NCBI GenBank assembly: GCA_026708685.1
Contig: JAPOUL010000055.1
Span: 1-38,675 of the forward strand
Origin: Bacteroidota bacterium
GTDB lineage: Bacteria > Bacteroidota > Rhodothermia > Rhodothermales > Bin80
Direction of reading: 5' to 3'
Length of the DNA stretch: 38,675 nt
The notes under the pieces were generated by a model, which saw nothing but the letters and a program-made list of their open reading frames with translations, was not told the DNA's origin and did no database searches. Both the position numbers and the translations under genes were made by a program. How positions within the stretch are numbered: position 1 is the first letter of the stretch; every line of letters begins with the position of its first letter. This document shows, piece by piece, positions 25,283 through 33,350 of the stretch.

Positions 25283-28213
25283 TCAATTACAACTGGGTAG
25301 CTGTTCTGTAGTAAACTTATCGGAAGCAGCTCTTTGAGCAGATGTTAAATTATCTACAAGTCGTTTTCTGGCATCAATTGCAGGTAAATATCCAAGGTCG
25401 GCCGATAAATTAATCCACGCATATGCCCATATGTCATTCTTTGATACATCACGTACTTTATTATCAGAACTATACAGTAGTCCTAATTGATATTGTGCTT
25501 GAACATGACAGTTTTCAGACGCTTGTTTCAACCAGATCAATGCTTCTTCATCATCCTTCTTCACTGATGGTAGTCCGGTGACATAAAATTCATAAAGCTT
25601 ATAGTTTGCATCTGGATGGTTTTGATTTGCAGCCGATTTCAGATACTCAAATGCTTCTTTGGGAGCATCCGTTTCATTTAATAACATTAAAGCTAATTCG
25701 TATTGAGCATCAGAATATCCTTGATCTGCAGAGAGGCGAATCCATCTCCCAGCCTCTTCGGTGTCTTGTGGAATGATTTGACCAATCCGAAACAGCTCCC
25801 CTAATTCAAATTGTGATGTTGCATCTTGAGGAGTCCCCGTATCAATTGCAGAAATCAGATGTCGTAGTTTCACAGCTAATATATTGCCCGGATCAGTAAC
25901 AAGTTGTAGTAATGAATCAGCTCTTTCAACTTCATCAAAATCTCTCAAACCATCAGTAATCACCCAGGCAAGCCATGTTCGTCCCCAATCATCTCCATCA
26001 ATAGAAAATTGACCCGAGAGGATTTGCATTTGCTCCCACCAAGAAATATCTTCTGGCGTTTCTTTTGGTACAGAGGCACTCAAAAACCACGCCTTTGCTT
26101 CTTTATTTGATTTTGGTACACCTTCTCCAAAGAGATGCATTTCTCCAAGTGAACTCTGTGCGGAAGAGTAGTTCTGCTCCGATGCTAAAAAATATAATCT
26201 GCGTGCTTCTTCAAAGTTTTCTTGGCGCATACCTTGTCCACGTCGATACATATCGGCAAGAGATTTCTGAGCTGGAGCATAACCTTGTAAAGCGGAATTT
26301 CGAAACCATCTTCTAGCAATCACAGAATCTAATGGAACGCCACAACCATTCGCATACATTTTGCCTAACTGAAATTGAGCTTCCTTGAGTCCCCGATTAG
26401 TGGCATCACGAAATAACTCTACAGCCATGTCGCAATCCCGAGTAGTTGCCTGGCCTTTGACATACATTAAGCCGAGTCCATATCGGCCCCATACATCCCC
26501 CGATTCGGCACTTTTTTCAAACCATTCAAATGCTTCCTGATAGTTTTTAGATACACCTATTCCAAAAAAATACATGGCGGCAAGCGAACTTTGAGCATCA
26601 CCATGACCAAGAGTAGCGACAATCTGAAATAATTCTCTGGCTTTATCAAAGTCTTGATCACCACCCCAACCCCTTAGAACAAAATTAGCAAGTGATTTTT
26701 GAGCATAAGGATACCCCTGATCGGATGCCTTTTGATAGTATTCTCTGGCTTCTAAGGTATCTTGATTCACACGGATAGAAATTTCCCCCAGTAAGTAAAG
26801 TGCAGGTGGGTACCCTTGTTCTCGGGCAGTAACATAACACCTTTTGGCGTTCTCAAAGTTTCGCCCTCCTACCCAACAAAATTCATAGATATGAGGGATA
26901 AGATCGCGTTGATCTGGAATTTTTCTTTGTTCAGAAGCACTGCGATACCATCTTTGAGCTTGATCTATGTCCTGATCTGTGCCTTTTCCATTCAGATATA
27001 TATCGCCGAGTTCATACTGGGAAGGAGGATAACCTGATGCGGCAGAAGGTCGAAACCAACTCTCAGCATAGGATAAGCACTCATTGCATCTATTTTGGTC
27101 ATATAGATCCATTAAATATCTTCCCAGTTTATATTGAGCGGGAGGGTAATTTCCTTTCGCAGACTTGTGATACCATTCAAGAGCAGTATCAATGTTGGCA
27201 TCCCTCCCTGCTAGAAGACTATCAGAATAAATTTCGCCTAGTAGATATTGAGCGATAACATTACTACTATCCTTAGCAGCTAGCAAACATGTATTCAACC
27301 CTTCCTCAAAATTCTGATTCCTTTGCCCATTTCGGTATTCTATACATTGATCAGTGGGAGGGGTTTCTACGTTGACCACAAGAATTCCTATAACAACCAC
27401 CATTACAGTCATACCCAATATCAGAAATATAGCATTTCTACGATTAGTATAATCGCGACTTTTCTTAGAATGTCTTGGCGGTGCTTTACGCTCAGTGGTG
27501 ATTTCCTCAATCTTATCCTGATGGATTTCTTCGTCTTTATTTTCCACTGGTTCAGGTACCTCATGCTCAATAGTTATTTCCTCAATCTTATCCTGATGGA
27601 TTTCTTCGTCTTTATTTTCCACTGGTTCAGGTACCTCATGCTCAATAGTTATTTCCTCAATCTTATCCTGATGGATTTCTTCGTCTTTATTTTCCACTGG
27701 TTCAGGTGCCTCATGCTCAATAGTTATTTCCTCAATCTCATCCTGATGGATTTCTTCGTCTTCATTTTCCACTGGTTCAAGTGCCTCATGCTCAATAGTT
27801 ATTTCTTTTAATTTTTCTGCATCCTCATATGCTTTAATTATGATCAATAACTGATGGGCAAGGTCCAATAACAAGCTGAGATCATCATCTGAAAATGATT
27901 CTTGGTGTGCCCAATCATTTCGCATTTTTCTTAATTCATTAAGTTCCTCTATCTGATTATCGGAAAAAACACCTTCAAAAACAATAGATCTTAAATCTTT
28001 ATCTAAAATAAACGTGAATAATGCAGTCACATCCCACTTATGGACTTCGTACCCTTTAAGTCCTATCCTCTTATTGACAACCTTCTGAAAATCTGAATGC
28101 TTTAAACTTTTAGATTTGAGAGCATCATCAATCAGCGGCTTTATAAAAGATCGAAGACTATCTCTGACAATATTAAGGATTCTTTCAACTTTGTCTCGAT
28201 TGGTCAAATTCAT
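25283..28213 (-). CDS. Swt1-type HEPN / membrane / Sel1-repeat protein
   Basis: 976-aa protein with an unusual layout. Residues 1-130 look like the Swt1-type HEPN domain: NRDKVERILNIVRDSLRSF, WDVTALF, then ELRKMRNDWAHQESFSDDD with R98-N-D-W-A-H103, the RX4H motif found in HEPN ribonucleases. Residues about 136-240 are four to five acidic 25-residue tandem repeats. A basic stretch (KKSRDYTNRRN) precedes one membrane helix at about 261-281, which predicts the HEPN part inside and the rest outside the cytoplasm. Residues about 290-970 hold roughly 15 Sel1-like repeats (A-x-x-x-LG-x-x-Y-x-x-G...A-x-x-W-(Y/F)-x-x-A-(A/S)), such as AQYKLGRYL and AQFQLGKMYANG. Known: HEPN domains occur in RNases and in many phage-defence and toxin systems; Sel1 repeats mediate protein contacts. 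Inferred: a membrane sensor that controls an intracellular HEPN effector. Actual activity is unproven. Confidence 0.85.
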   Translation of the reverse strand: MNLTNRDKVERILNIVRDSLRSFIKPLIDDALKSKSLKHSDFQKVVNKRIGLKGYEVHKWDVTALFTFILDKDLRSIVFEGVFSDNQIEELNELRKMRNDWAHQESFSDDDLSLLLDLAHQLLIIIKAYEDAEKLKEITIEHEALEPVENEDEEIHQDEIEEITIEHEAPEPVENKDEEIHQDKIEEITIEHEVPEPVENKDEEIHQDKIEEITIEHEVPEPVENKDEEIHQDKIEEITTERKAPPRHSKKSRDYTNRRNAIFLILGMTVMVVVIGILVVNVETPPTDQCIEYRNGQRNQNFEEGLNTCLLAAKDSSNVIAQYLLGEIYSDSLLAGRDANIDTALEWYHKSAKGNYPPAQYKLGRYLMDLYDQNRCNECLSYAESWFRPSAASGYPPSQYELGDIYLNGKGTDQDIDQAQRWYRSASEQRKIPDQRDLIPHIYEFCWVGGRNFENAKRCYVTAREQGYPPALYLLGEISIRVNQDTLEAREYYQKASDQGYPYAQKSLANFVLRGWGGDQDFDKARELFQIVATLGHGDAQSSLAAMYFFGIGVSKNYQEAFEWFEKSAESGDVWGRYGLGLMYVKGQATTRDCDMAVELFRDATNRGLKEAQFQLGKMYANGCGVPLDSVIARRWFRNSALQGYAPAQKSLADMYRRGQGMRQENFEEARRLYFLASEQNYSSAQSSLGEMHLFGEGVPKSNKEAKAWFLSASVPKETPEDISWWEQMQILSGQFSIDGDDWGRTWLAWVITDGLRDFDEVERADSLLQLVTDPGNILAVKLRHLISAIDTGTPQDATSQFELGELFRIGQIIPQDTEEAGRWIRLSADQGYSDAQYELALMLLNETDAPKEAFEYLKSAANQNHPDANYKLYEFYVTGLPSVKKDDEEALIWLKQASENCHVQAQYQLGLLYSSDNKVRDVSKNDIWAYAWINLSADLGYLPAIDARKRLVDNLTSAQRAASDKFTTEQLPSCN
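27492..27791 (-). repeat. 75-bp tandem repeat inside the HEPN-Sel1 gene
   Basis: About four units with a 75-bp period. Clean unit starts (TCAATAGTTATTTCC) fall at 27567, 27642, 27717 and 27792 on the plus strand, with a diverged unit before 27567. They encode an acidic 25-residue repeat containing EEITIEHE and EEIHQDK. The two central units are nearly identical in DNA, so copy number is likely to vary between strains by slippage or recombination. The repeats lengthen the linker between the HEPN domain and the membrane without changing the frame. Confidence 0.95.
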
Positions 28214-28513
28214 ATCAGTGACTCTGTTTTGGGATTCTTATAATTGGTAAATATTTGATAGATTTCGGTATACAGATAAAATGGCGGCGTGTTCAAATAA
28301 ATCTTGTTCAATATGGATAATCATCTTTTGGAGCTGAATTCCTTAATAATTTACTGCCATGTTGAAGATCAGAACGAAATTTATTTTAACTAAAAATAAG
28401 CGGTGTTGTAGACTCATAGAATCAGATATTCCAAGATTCAATGATAACATTTGATAGTCTCTGAGTATCAATGAGTTTTGATATTTTGGCATACATACAT
28501 ATGGAGTCAGAGC
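28214..28513. other. Intergenic stretch between the rhomboid and HEPN-Sel1 genes
   Basis: A 300-bp AT-rich stretch without a recognisable gene. On the minus strand it should contain the end of the yceI-purQ-rhomboid transcript and the promoter of the HEPN-Sel1 gene. A TATAAG-like element on the minus strand lies near 28240-28246, but no convincing partner element was found. No strong hairpin with a T-run is visible. Confidence 0.35.
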
Positions 28514-29116
28514 CTAAAACAGCTTTCCAAAAAATGATGGTATGATCCCAGGCTCCAAGAGAATAGTGAGGAATACTCCGCCGATGGCTCCACCGAGATG
28601 GGCTTCATGTGCAATGCCAAAGGATCTCTCACTCTTCATGGCGTAGATGCTACCTCCTACAAACAAAAATGCAAACAGGATAGCTGGAATTGGAATGACC
28701 GCAAAAATATAGATTAACTCGTAGGGAGCATACAATACAAATGCAAAAAGAACTCCACTGATAGCACCACTCGCACCTACCGCATTGTATCCACTATTAC
28801 CGCGATGCTGATAATGAGTCAGAGCATGTGCACAAAACAATGCACCGAAGTATAGAATCAAATACTTCACACTCCCTAACTGAATTTCTAGTAGGGGGCC
28901 AAAAAAGTACAACGTAATGGCGTTGAAGAGCAAGTGGGTCAATGACACATGTACAAACCCACCCGTTAGGTAACGATACGGCTCCTGCTTAATCAGTGTT
29001 GGCCGAAAACCCAACCGGCCAATCAGTTCAGGATCTGCAAACAAAGTATAACCGCTGACTAAGGCAATCGAGATTAACAATAGTACGGTGATGGGAGTAT
29101 CTACCCCTAACAACAT
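28514..29116 (-). CDS. Rhomboid-family intramembrane serine protease
   Basis: 200-aa polytopic membrane protein with about six helices. Rhomboid signatures are clear: HLLFN in the second helix region (His61, Asn65), catalytic Ser116 in GASGAISG, and the partner His173 in AHLGGAIGG, together with YRYLTGGFVHVSLTH. These enzymes cut membrane proteins within or next to their helices; the substrate here is not predictable. Its start overlaps the purQ stop by one base (TGATG), so it is translated with purQ, a pairing with no obvious functional link. Confidence 0.93.
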   Translation of the reverse strand: MLLGVDTPITVLLLISIALVSGYTLFADPELIGRLGFRPTLIKQEPYRYLTGGFVHVSLTHLLFNAITLYFFGPLLEIQLGSVKYLILYFGALFCAHALTHYQHRGNSGYNAVGASGAISGVLFAFVLYAPYELIYIFAVIPIPAILFAFLFVGGSIYAMKSERSFGIAHEAHLGGAIGGVFLTILLEPGIIPSFFGKLF

Positions 29117-29805
29117 CAGGACATGGAATGAATGAGACTCTGAAACAACAACCGACCATCATCACCACCAAGTGACATCTCAGCTGCACGCTCAGGGTGG
29201 GGCATCATACCTAAGACATTTCCTTCACGATTCACAATGCCCGCTATATTATTAGCTGAACCATTGGGGTTAGATTCAGGAGTTACCTCACCCATTGGAG
29301 TGGTATATCGAAAAACGATCTGATCATTACGCTCCAACTCAACCAGTTCAGGGGCTTCAATGAAATAATTTCCCTCACCATGTGCGATGGGAAGGTGTAG
29401 AATCTGCCCTAAGTCGGCCTCTTCTGTAAATGGAATATCATTGTTATCCGTTCTCAGATAAACCCATTTGCAAACAAAACGAACGGATGAATTGCGAAGA
29501 AGTACCCCAGGCAAAAGACCACATTCGCACAAAATCTGAAATCCATTGCAAATTCCAAGTACAAACCCTCCAGATTCCGCGAAGCGGATGACGCTGTCCA
29601 TTACAGACGAAAAGCGGGCAATTGCCCCCGAACGTAGATAGTCCCCATACGAAAAACCGCCAGGAACAATTACTAGGTCCACAGGGGGTAACTGCCGCTC
29701 TTTATGCCAGATAAAAGTGGTTTCAAGACCGAAAATATGTCTTGAAACTCGATAAGCATCATGGTCACAATTGGACCCAGGAAAAACAATGATGCCTACA
29801 CGCAT
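29116..29805 (-). CDS. purQ: Phosphoribosylformylglycinamidine synthase subunit PurQ
   Basis: Glutamine amidotransferase subunit of FGAM synthase in purine synthesis, which supplies ammonia to PurL. The 229 aa fit the small-subunit form. Motifs: [15 protein letters not shown] at the N-terminus, [20 protein letters not shown], nucleophile Cys86 in LGICNGFQ, an HGEGNYF motif, and the catalytic His/Glu in MMPHPERA near residue 207. No purL or purS is in the window. The gene lies 6 bp after yceI and overlaps the rhomboid gene, so it sits inside a short mixed operon. Confidence 0.96.
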   Translation of the reverse strand: MRVGIIVFPGSNCDHDAYRVSRHIFGLETTFIWHKERQLPPVDLVIVPGGFSYGDYLRSGAIARFSSVMDSVIRFAESGGFVLGICNGFQILCECGLLPGVLLRNSSVRFVCKWVYLRTDNNDIPFTEEADLGQILHLPIAHGEGNYFIEAPELVELERNDQIVFRYTTPMGEVTPESNPNGSANNIAGIVNREGNVLGMMPHPERAAEMSLGGDDGRLLFQSLIHSMS

Positions 29806-29811
29806 GCAATC

Positions 29812-30402
29812 TTACTCGTCTTTGATCAATTCAAGTTCAAGACTGATCTCCACATTATGACCGACAATAACTCCACCTGCTTCAGTGAGCTGATCCCATG
29901 ACAGGTTGAAGTCTTTCCGATTAATCGTGGTCGTGGCCTCAAACCCAGCACGCTCGGTGTCTCTCATCATTGCCGTCCCTAAGAACTCGCCTTCCAGCAT
30001 GACCGACTGGGTGACATCTCGGATGGTTAAATCACCTGCAAGATGGAATTTGGAACCCTCCACTTCGGTCACTCCAGTGCTGACAAATGTCATCATTGGA
30101 AATGCTTCAGCTCCAAAGAAGTCATCCGAACGAAGATGTCCATCACGGCGTTCGTTCCCCGTATCAACACTCGCGGTTTCAATGGAAGCACTCACCGAAA
30201 GCGTACTCAAATCCGCACCATCCATCATGATATTCGCATCATAGGTGAGAAACTCACCCCGAACATTGGAGATTCCAAGATGACGCACCTTAAAGGAAAT
30301 ACTAGAGTGCGATTCGTCAATGGACCAGGATGTGGTCTCCTCATTAGGAACGGCAAAAGCCATCAAAAGCAGTGAAGCAAAAAGTACTGAAAATATTTTC
30401 AT
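29812..30402 (-). CDS. YceI-like secreted lipocalin-fold protein
   Basis: 196-aa YceI-family protein. I place the start at 30402 (MKIFSVLF...), because a signal peptide follows directly, ending near AFAVPNEETT; the frame stays open to 30630 but that part would overlap the divergent gene and shows no conserved sequence. The mature part has the YceI pattern: WSIDESHSSISFKVRHLGISNVRGEF, IETASVDTGNERRDGHLRSDDFF, FPMMTFVSTGV, LAGDLTIRDVTQSVMLEGEF and NRKDFNLSW. Known YceI proteins have an extended lipocalin-like barrel that binds polyprenyl or similar lipids in the periplasm. It is divergent from the Bat operon across 115 bp. Confidence 0.92.
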   Translation of the reverse strand: MKIFSVLFASLLLMAFAVPNEETTSWSIDESHSSISFKVRHLGISNVRGEFLTYDANIMMDGADLSTLSVSASIETASVDTGNERRDGHLRSDDFFGAEAFPMMTFVSTGVTEVEGSKFHLAGDLTIRDVTQSVMLEGEFLGTAMMRDTERAGFEATTTINRKDFNLSWDQLTEAGGVIVGHNVEISLELELIKDE

Positions 30403-30517
30403 CGTTAATGGTATTTGGTTAGACGTATCCAACTCCATTTCTAAAATAGGGTTCATCTCGGATAAACACAACATTTCATGGATAAAATCGTTTTTACACC
30501 GATTTTTTATTTTTCCT
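30403..30517. promoter_or_regulatory. Divergent promoter region yceI / Bat operon
   Basis: 115-bp AT-rich spacer between two divergent start codons, so it must hold the promoters of both transcripts if each is transcribed from here. It contains the inverted repeat described separately. Individual promoter boxes could not be assigned with confidence. Confidence 0.6.
30484..30506 (+). repeat. Inverted repeat before the Bat operon
   Basis: Perfect 7-bp arms AAAATCG (30484-30490) and CGATTTT (30500-30506) with a 9-nt spacer, ending 11 bp before the DUF58 start at 30518. It could be an operator or a weak 5'-UTR hairpin. AT-rich repeats of this size also occur by chance. Confidence 0.4.
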
Positions 30518-31393
30518 ATGATTCCCAAGGAGCTCTTCGCTAAGATTCGGCGAATTGAAATACGAACCAAAGGCTTGGTCAATAATGTCTTCGGCGGTGA
30601 ATACCATTCAGCATTCAAAGGCCGTGGCATTGAATTTTCTGAAGTACGCCCCTATCAGGTCGGCGATGATATTCGCAGTATTGACTGGAATGTGACAGCT
30701 CGTACGAGTGAAACCTTCGTCAAGATTTTTGAAGAGGAGCGTGAGCAAACTCTCCTTCTGGTTGTGGATATTTCTGGCTCCAGCGATTTTGGTACGCAGG
30801 ATAAATTTAAGCGAGAAATTGCCGCCGAAATTTGTGCGATTTTAGGATTCAGTGCCATCAAAAATAATGATAAGGTCGGTCTCTTGCTATTCTCAGATCA
30901 AGTAGAACTGTTTGTACCCCCAAAAAGTGGGCGCCGTCATGTTCTCCGTTTGATCCGCGACATGTTTGCTCATCAGCCACAATCGACAGGAACATCCCTT
31001 CAGGTTGCTCTCAACCATATTCTACGCGTCATACGCCGTCGTTCCATCGTGCTATTGGTCAGTGATTTTCTGGATAAAGATTTTGAACGACCTCTACGTA
31101 TGGTGTCTCGCCGGCATGATACGGTTGCCGTTCAGCTAACCGATCCCCGTGAAACTATCCTACCCCCACTCGGACTTGTCACCCTGTTTGACCCCGAAAC
31201 CAAACAGTCCCAACTGATCGATACTGGAAGTCGGTCCGTGCGCAATGTATTCCAACAGTCTTCTGCTCAAGCCAATAAGCAGCTCAAATCTCTGCTCCGT
31301 AAAGCACGGGTGGATCATGTTGAAATTACATGTGGAGAAGACTTTGTTGATCCTCTTGCAAAATTTTTCCGAGCACGAGCTCAGATCGTTTGA
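30518..31393 (+). CDS. DUF58 protein of the Bat operon
   Basis: 291-aa DUF58/VWA-like cytoplasmic protein, the usual first or second gene of Bat operons. I chose ATG 30518 because the family's conserved sequence begins there (IPKELFAKIRRIEI); the frame is open from 30320, but that part overlaps yceI. The motif is typical: GRGIEFSEVRPYQVGDDIRSIDWNVTART, then a metal-ion-dependent adhesion-like VVDISGSSD at about 82-90, KVGLLLFSD and VLLVSDFLD. Known: partner of MoxR AAA+ ATPases. The moxR gene normally found just upstream is not here. The stop overlaps the next start by one base (TGATG). Confidence 0.92.
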   Translation: MIPKELFAKIRRIEIRTKGLVNNVFGGEYHSAFKGRGIEFSEVRPYQVGDDIRSIDWNVTARTSETFVKIFEEEREQTLLLVVDISGSSDFGTQDKFKREIAAEICAILGFSAIKNNDKVGLLLFSDQVELFVPPKSGRRHVLRLIRDMFAHQPQSTGTSLQVALNHILRVIRRRSIVLLVSDFLDKDFERPLRMVSRRHDTVAVQLTDPRETILPPLGLVTLFDPETKQSQLIDTGSRSVRNVFQQSSAQANKQLKSLLRKARVDHVEITCGEDFVDPLAKFFRARAQIV

Positions 31394-32361
31394 TGAGAAC
31401 CCTACTCTTGTCTGTCTCTTTTGTCGTGGGAGCAGTATCCGTTGTCATTCCTCGCGAGACTGCAGCTCAACGGGTTGAAGCCTATGTATCGGAAGATACC
31501 GTATCTGTTGGAGATCGATTTAATCTGACGCTTGTAGCCTTGCATGGATTTGATGAAATCCCATCATTCCCGAGTCTGGATTCTACTCTGGGTGATATCA
31601 TCCCCGTGAATCTTATATCTGCTGGAACCCGCCAAATAGATGCCAATTTGCGCATTGATAGTGCGGTCTATGAAGTGACAACGTTTGCTCTTGATACAGC
31701 ACAACTCGCACCCGTGACCATTGGATTTAGGAATGATTCTGTCTTGGTATCCACCGATCCCCTCATGGTATTTGTGGCTTCACTGGTAGCACAAGATGCT
31801 GATACCATCCGTGCTATGGCACCTCCGGTAGATTTCTCCCGCCCCATCTGGCCTTTTGTTCTCTTGGGGCTTGTGGCAGTGATCATCGGGATATTGGTAT
31901 GGTATTTGATTCGCAAGAAACGTCAATCTGAGCCAGATTCTCTGCCACCCCTGGAGTTAGATGACTCCCCTTCCCCATCTGCCATTGCACTAGAACGACT
32001 GCGTGCACTAGAAAATACTCCCCTCACTACCCGGTCTCAGGTTGAAGCATTCTATGTAGAACTATCAGATACCCTTCGAACCTATATAGAACATCAACTT
32101 CGAATTCCTGCATTAGAGTCCACTACTCAAGAGCTGGTTCAACGATTGATTCATCCAAAAATTCAGCATAAAGTACCATCGGGGATCCCACAACAGCTAG
32201 ATCAGATCCTGTCTTTATCTGACCTTGTCAAATTTGCAGACGTGACTCCTTCTATTCCAGAGGGTCGTCAGGCATTAGAAGAATCATTGACTGTGATCAA
32301 GCGTGTTGAAGCGAAATTTGATCAGCGTGAGGCAAGTGAAAAACTCATACCAACTGATTAA
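31393..32361 (+). CDS. BatD-like membrane protein of the Bat operon
   Basis: 322-aa protein between DUF58 and BatA, a position normally taken by a membrane protein of the DUF4381 or BatD-like kind. From ATG 31393 (a TTG codon directly upstream is possible) it has a signal peptide (about 1-25), an extracytoplasmic beta-rich domain with VEAYVSEDTVSVGDRFNLTL and YEVTTFALDTAQL, a membrane helix at about 158-176 (PFVLLGLVAVIIGILVWYL) and a cytoplasmic helical tail including YVELSDTLRTYIEHQL and SDLVKFADVTPS. The tail resembles the C-terminal part of BatD proteins. Function in the complex is unproven. Confidence 0.8.
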   Translation: MRTLLLSVSFVVGAVSVVIPRETAAQRVEAYVSEDTVSVGDRFNLTLVALHGFDEIPSFPSLDSTLGDIIPVNLISAGTRQIDANLRIDSAVYEVTTFALDTAQLAPVTIGFRNDSVLVSTDPLMVFVASLVAQDADTIRAMAPPVDFSRPIWPFVLLGLVAVIIGILVWYLIRKKRQSEPDSLPPLELDDSPSPSAIALERLRALENTPLTTRSQVEAFYVELSDTLRTYIEHQLRIPALESTTQELVQRLIHPKIQHKVPSGIPQQLDQILSLSDLVKFADVTPSIPEGRQALEESLTVIKRVEAKFDQREASEKLIPTD

Positions 32362-32366
32362 CTGAT

Positions 32367-33350
32367 ATGGAATTTTCTGAGCCTCAGTGGTTATTTCTTT
32401 TGATTCTCGTTCCTGCCTACGGTCTATACTCTTGGCTTCGTAGCCGACGTATGCCGGGATTAGTCTTCAGCAATACGACTGCTACTGGGCATGCTCCAAG
32501 AGGACTCCGAGTCTATATCTCCTCACTGCCCCTGATCCTTCGAATGGGAACGATGACTCTCTGCATTCTCGCACTTGCTCGCCCTCAAATTCGAGAAGTG
32601 ACTCAAGAACAATATGCTGAAGGGTTGGATATTATCTTAGTTCTGGATACATCCACAAGTATGCGAGCCGAAGATTTTCAACCGAATCGTTTTGAAGCGG
32701 CCAGAGAGGTTGCATCTGAGTTTATTGAAGGGAGAGTTTCGGATCGCATTGGACTGATCGTCTTTGCTGGAAAAGCCTACACGCAAACTCCGCTCACTCT
32801 GGATTACCCGTTTCTCCAAAACATGTTGGATGAAGTTGAGGTCGGTGCAATTCAGGATGGCACGGCAATAGGCACGGCGATTGCTACAGCGGTCAACCGG
32901 CTCAAGGATACCGTTGCAGAAAGCAAAGTCATTATCCTACTCACAGACGGACAGAATAATCGAGGTGAAATTGATCCCGTCACGGCTTCTGAAGTCGCTG
33001 CTACATTGGGAGTGCGAATCTATTCAATCGGCGTGGGCACTTATGGAGAAGCACCATTTGTCGTTGACAGTCCTTTTGGGGGGCGACAGCGTCAAATGGT
33101 TCCCGTAGAAATTGATGAAGACATGTTAAGATCGATCGCTCAACAAACCAATGGACAGTACTTCCGCGCGGTCAATGAGCAGGCACTTCGAGATATCTAT
33201 GCCCAAATCGGTGAGTTAGAAACAACTGAGATTGAAACCCGCATCTATACAGACTATGAAGAACGTTACATTCGTTATTTGATACCAGGGCTCATTTTGC
33301 TAATGCTTGAAATCCTCCTTACAACGACATTTCTGAGACGTTTTCCCTAA
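32367..33350 (+). CDS. batA: BatA: membrane-anchored VWA-domain protein
   Basis: 327-aa VWA protein. Two N-terminal membrane helices (about 7-24 and 55-71) precede a von Willebrand A domain with the intact metal-binding motif LDTSTSM (Asp94, Ser96, Ser98), PNRFEAAREVASEFI, DRIGLIVFAGKAYTQTPLT and LLTDGQNNRGEIDP. A C-terminal helix at about 305-323 (YLIPGLILLMLEILLTTTF) anchors the end. Known: BatA and BatB form a membrane complex linked to envelope stress and oxygen tolerance in Bacteroides; the function is still debated. The TAATG junction gives a one-base overlap with batB. Confidence 0.92.
   Translation: MEFSEPQWLFLLILVPAYGLYSWLRSRRMPGLVFSNTTATGHAPRGLRVYISSLPLILRMGTMTLCILALARPQIREVTQEQYAEGLDIILVLDTSTSMRAEDFQPNRFEAAREVASEFIEGRVSDRIGLIVFAGKAYTQTPLTLDYPFLQNMLDEVEVGAIQDGTAIGTAIATAVNRLKDTVAESKVIILLTDGQNNRGEIDPVTASEVAATLGVRIYSIGVGTYGEAPFVVDSPFGGRQRQMVPVEIDEDMLRSIAQQTNGQYFRAVNEQALRDIYAQIGELETTEIETRIYTDYEERYIRYLIPGLILLMLEILLTTTFLRRFP

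Noticed and set aside
27492..27791. CRISPR array
   Set aside because: Units are 75 bp and adjacent without spacers, inside a coding frame; this is a tandem repeat.
27323..27811. 162-aa plus-strand open frame with a repeated FFVFIFHWF-type motif
   Set aside because: It is the antisense reading of the 75-bp tandem repeat in the HEPN-Sel1 gene; hydrophobic repeats arise from the complement of acidic codons.
30320..30517. 66-codon extension of the DUF58 gene
   Set aside because: It overlaps yceI on the opposite strand and precedes the first conserved residues.
30403..30630. 76-codon extension of yceI
   Set aside because: It overlaps the DUF58 gene, is not conserved in type, and a signal peptide begins at 30402.
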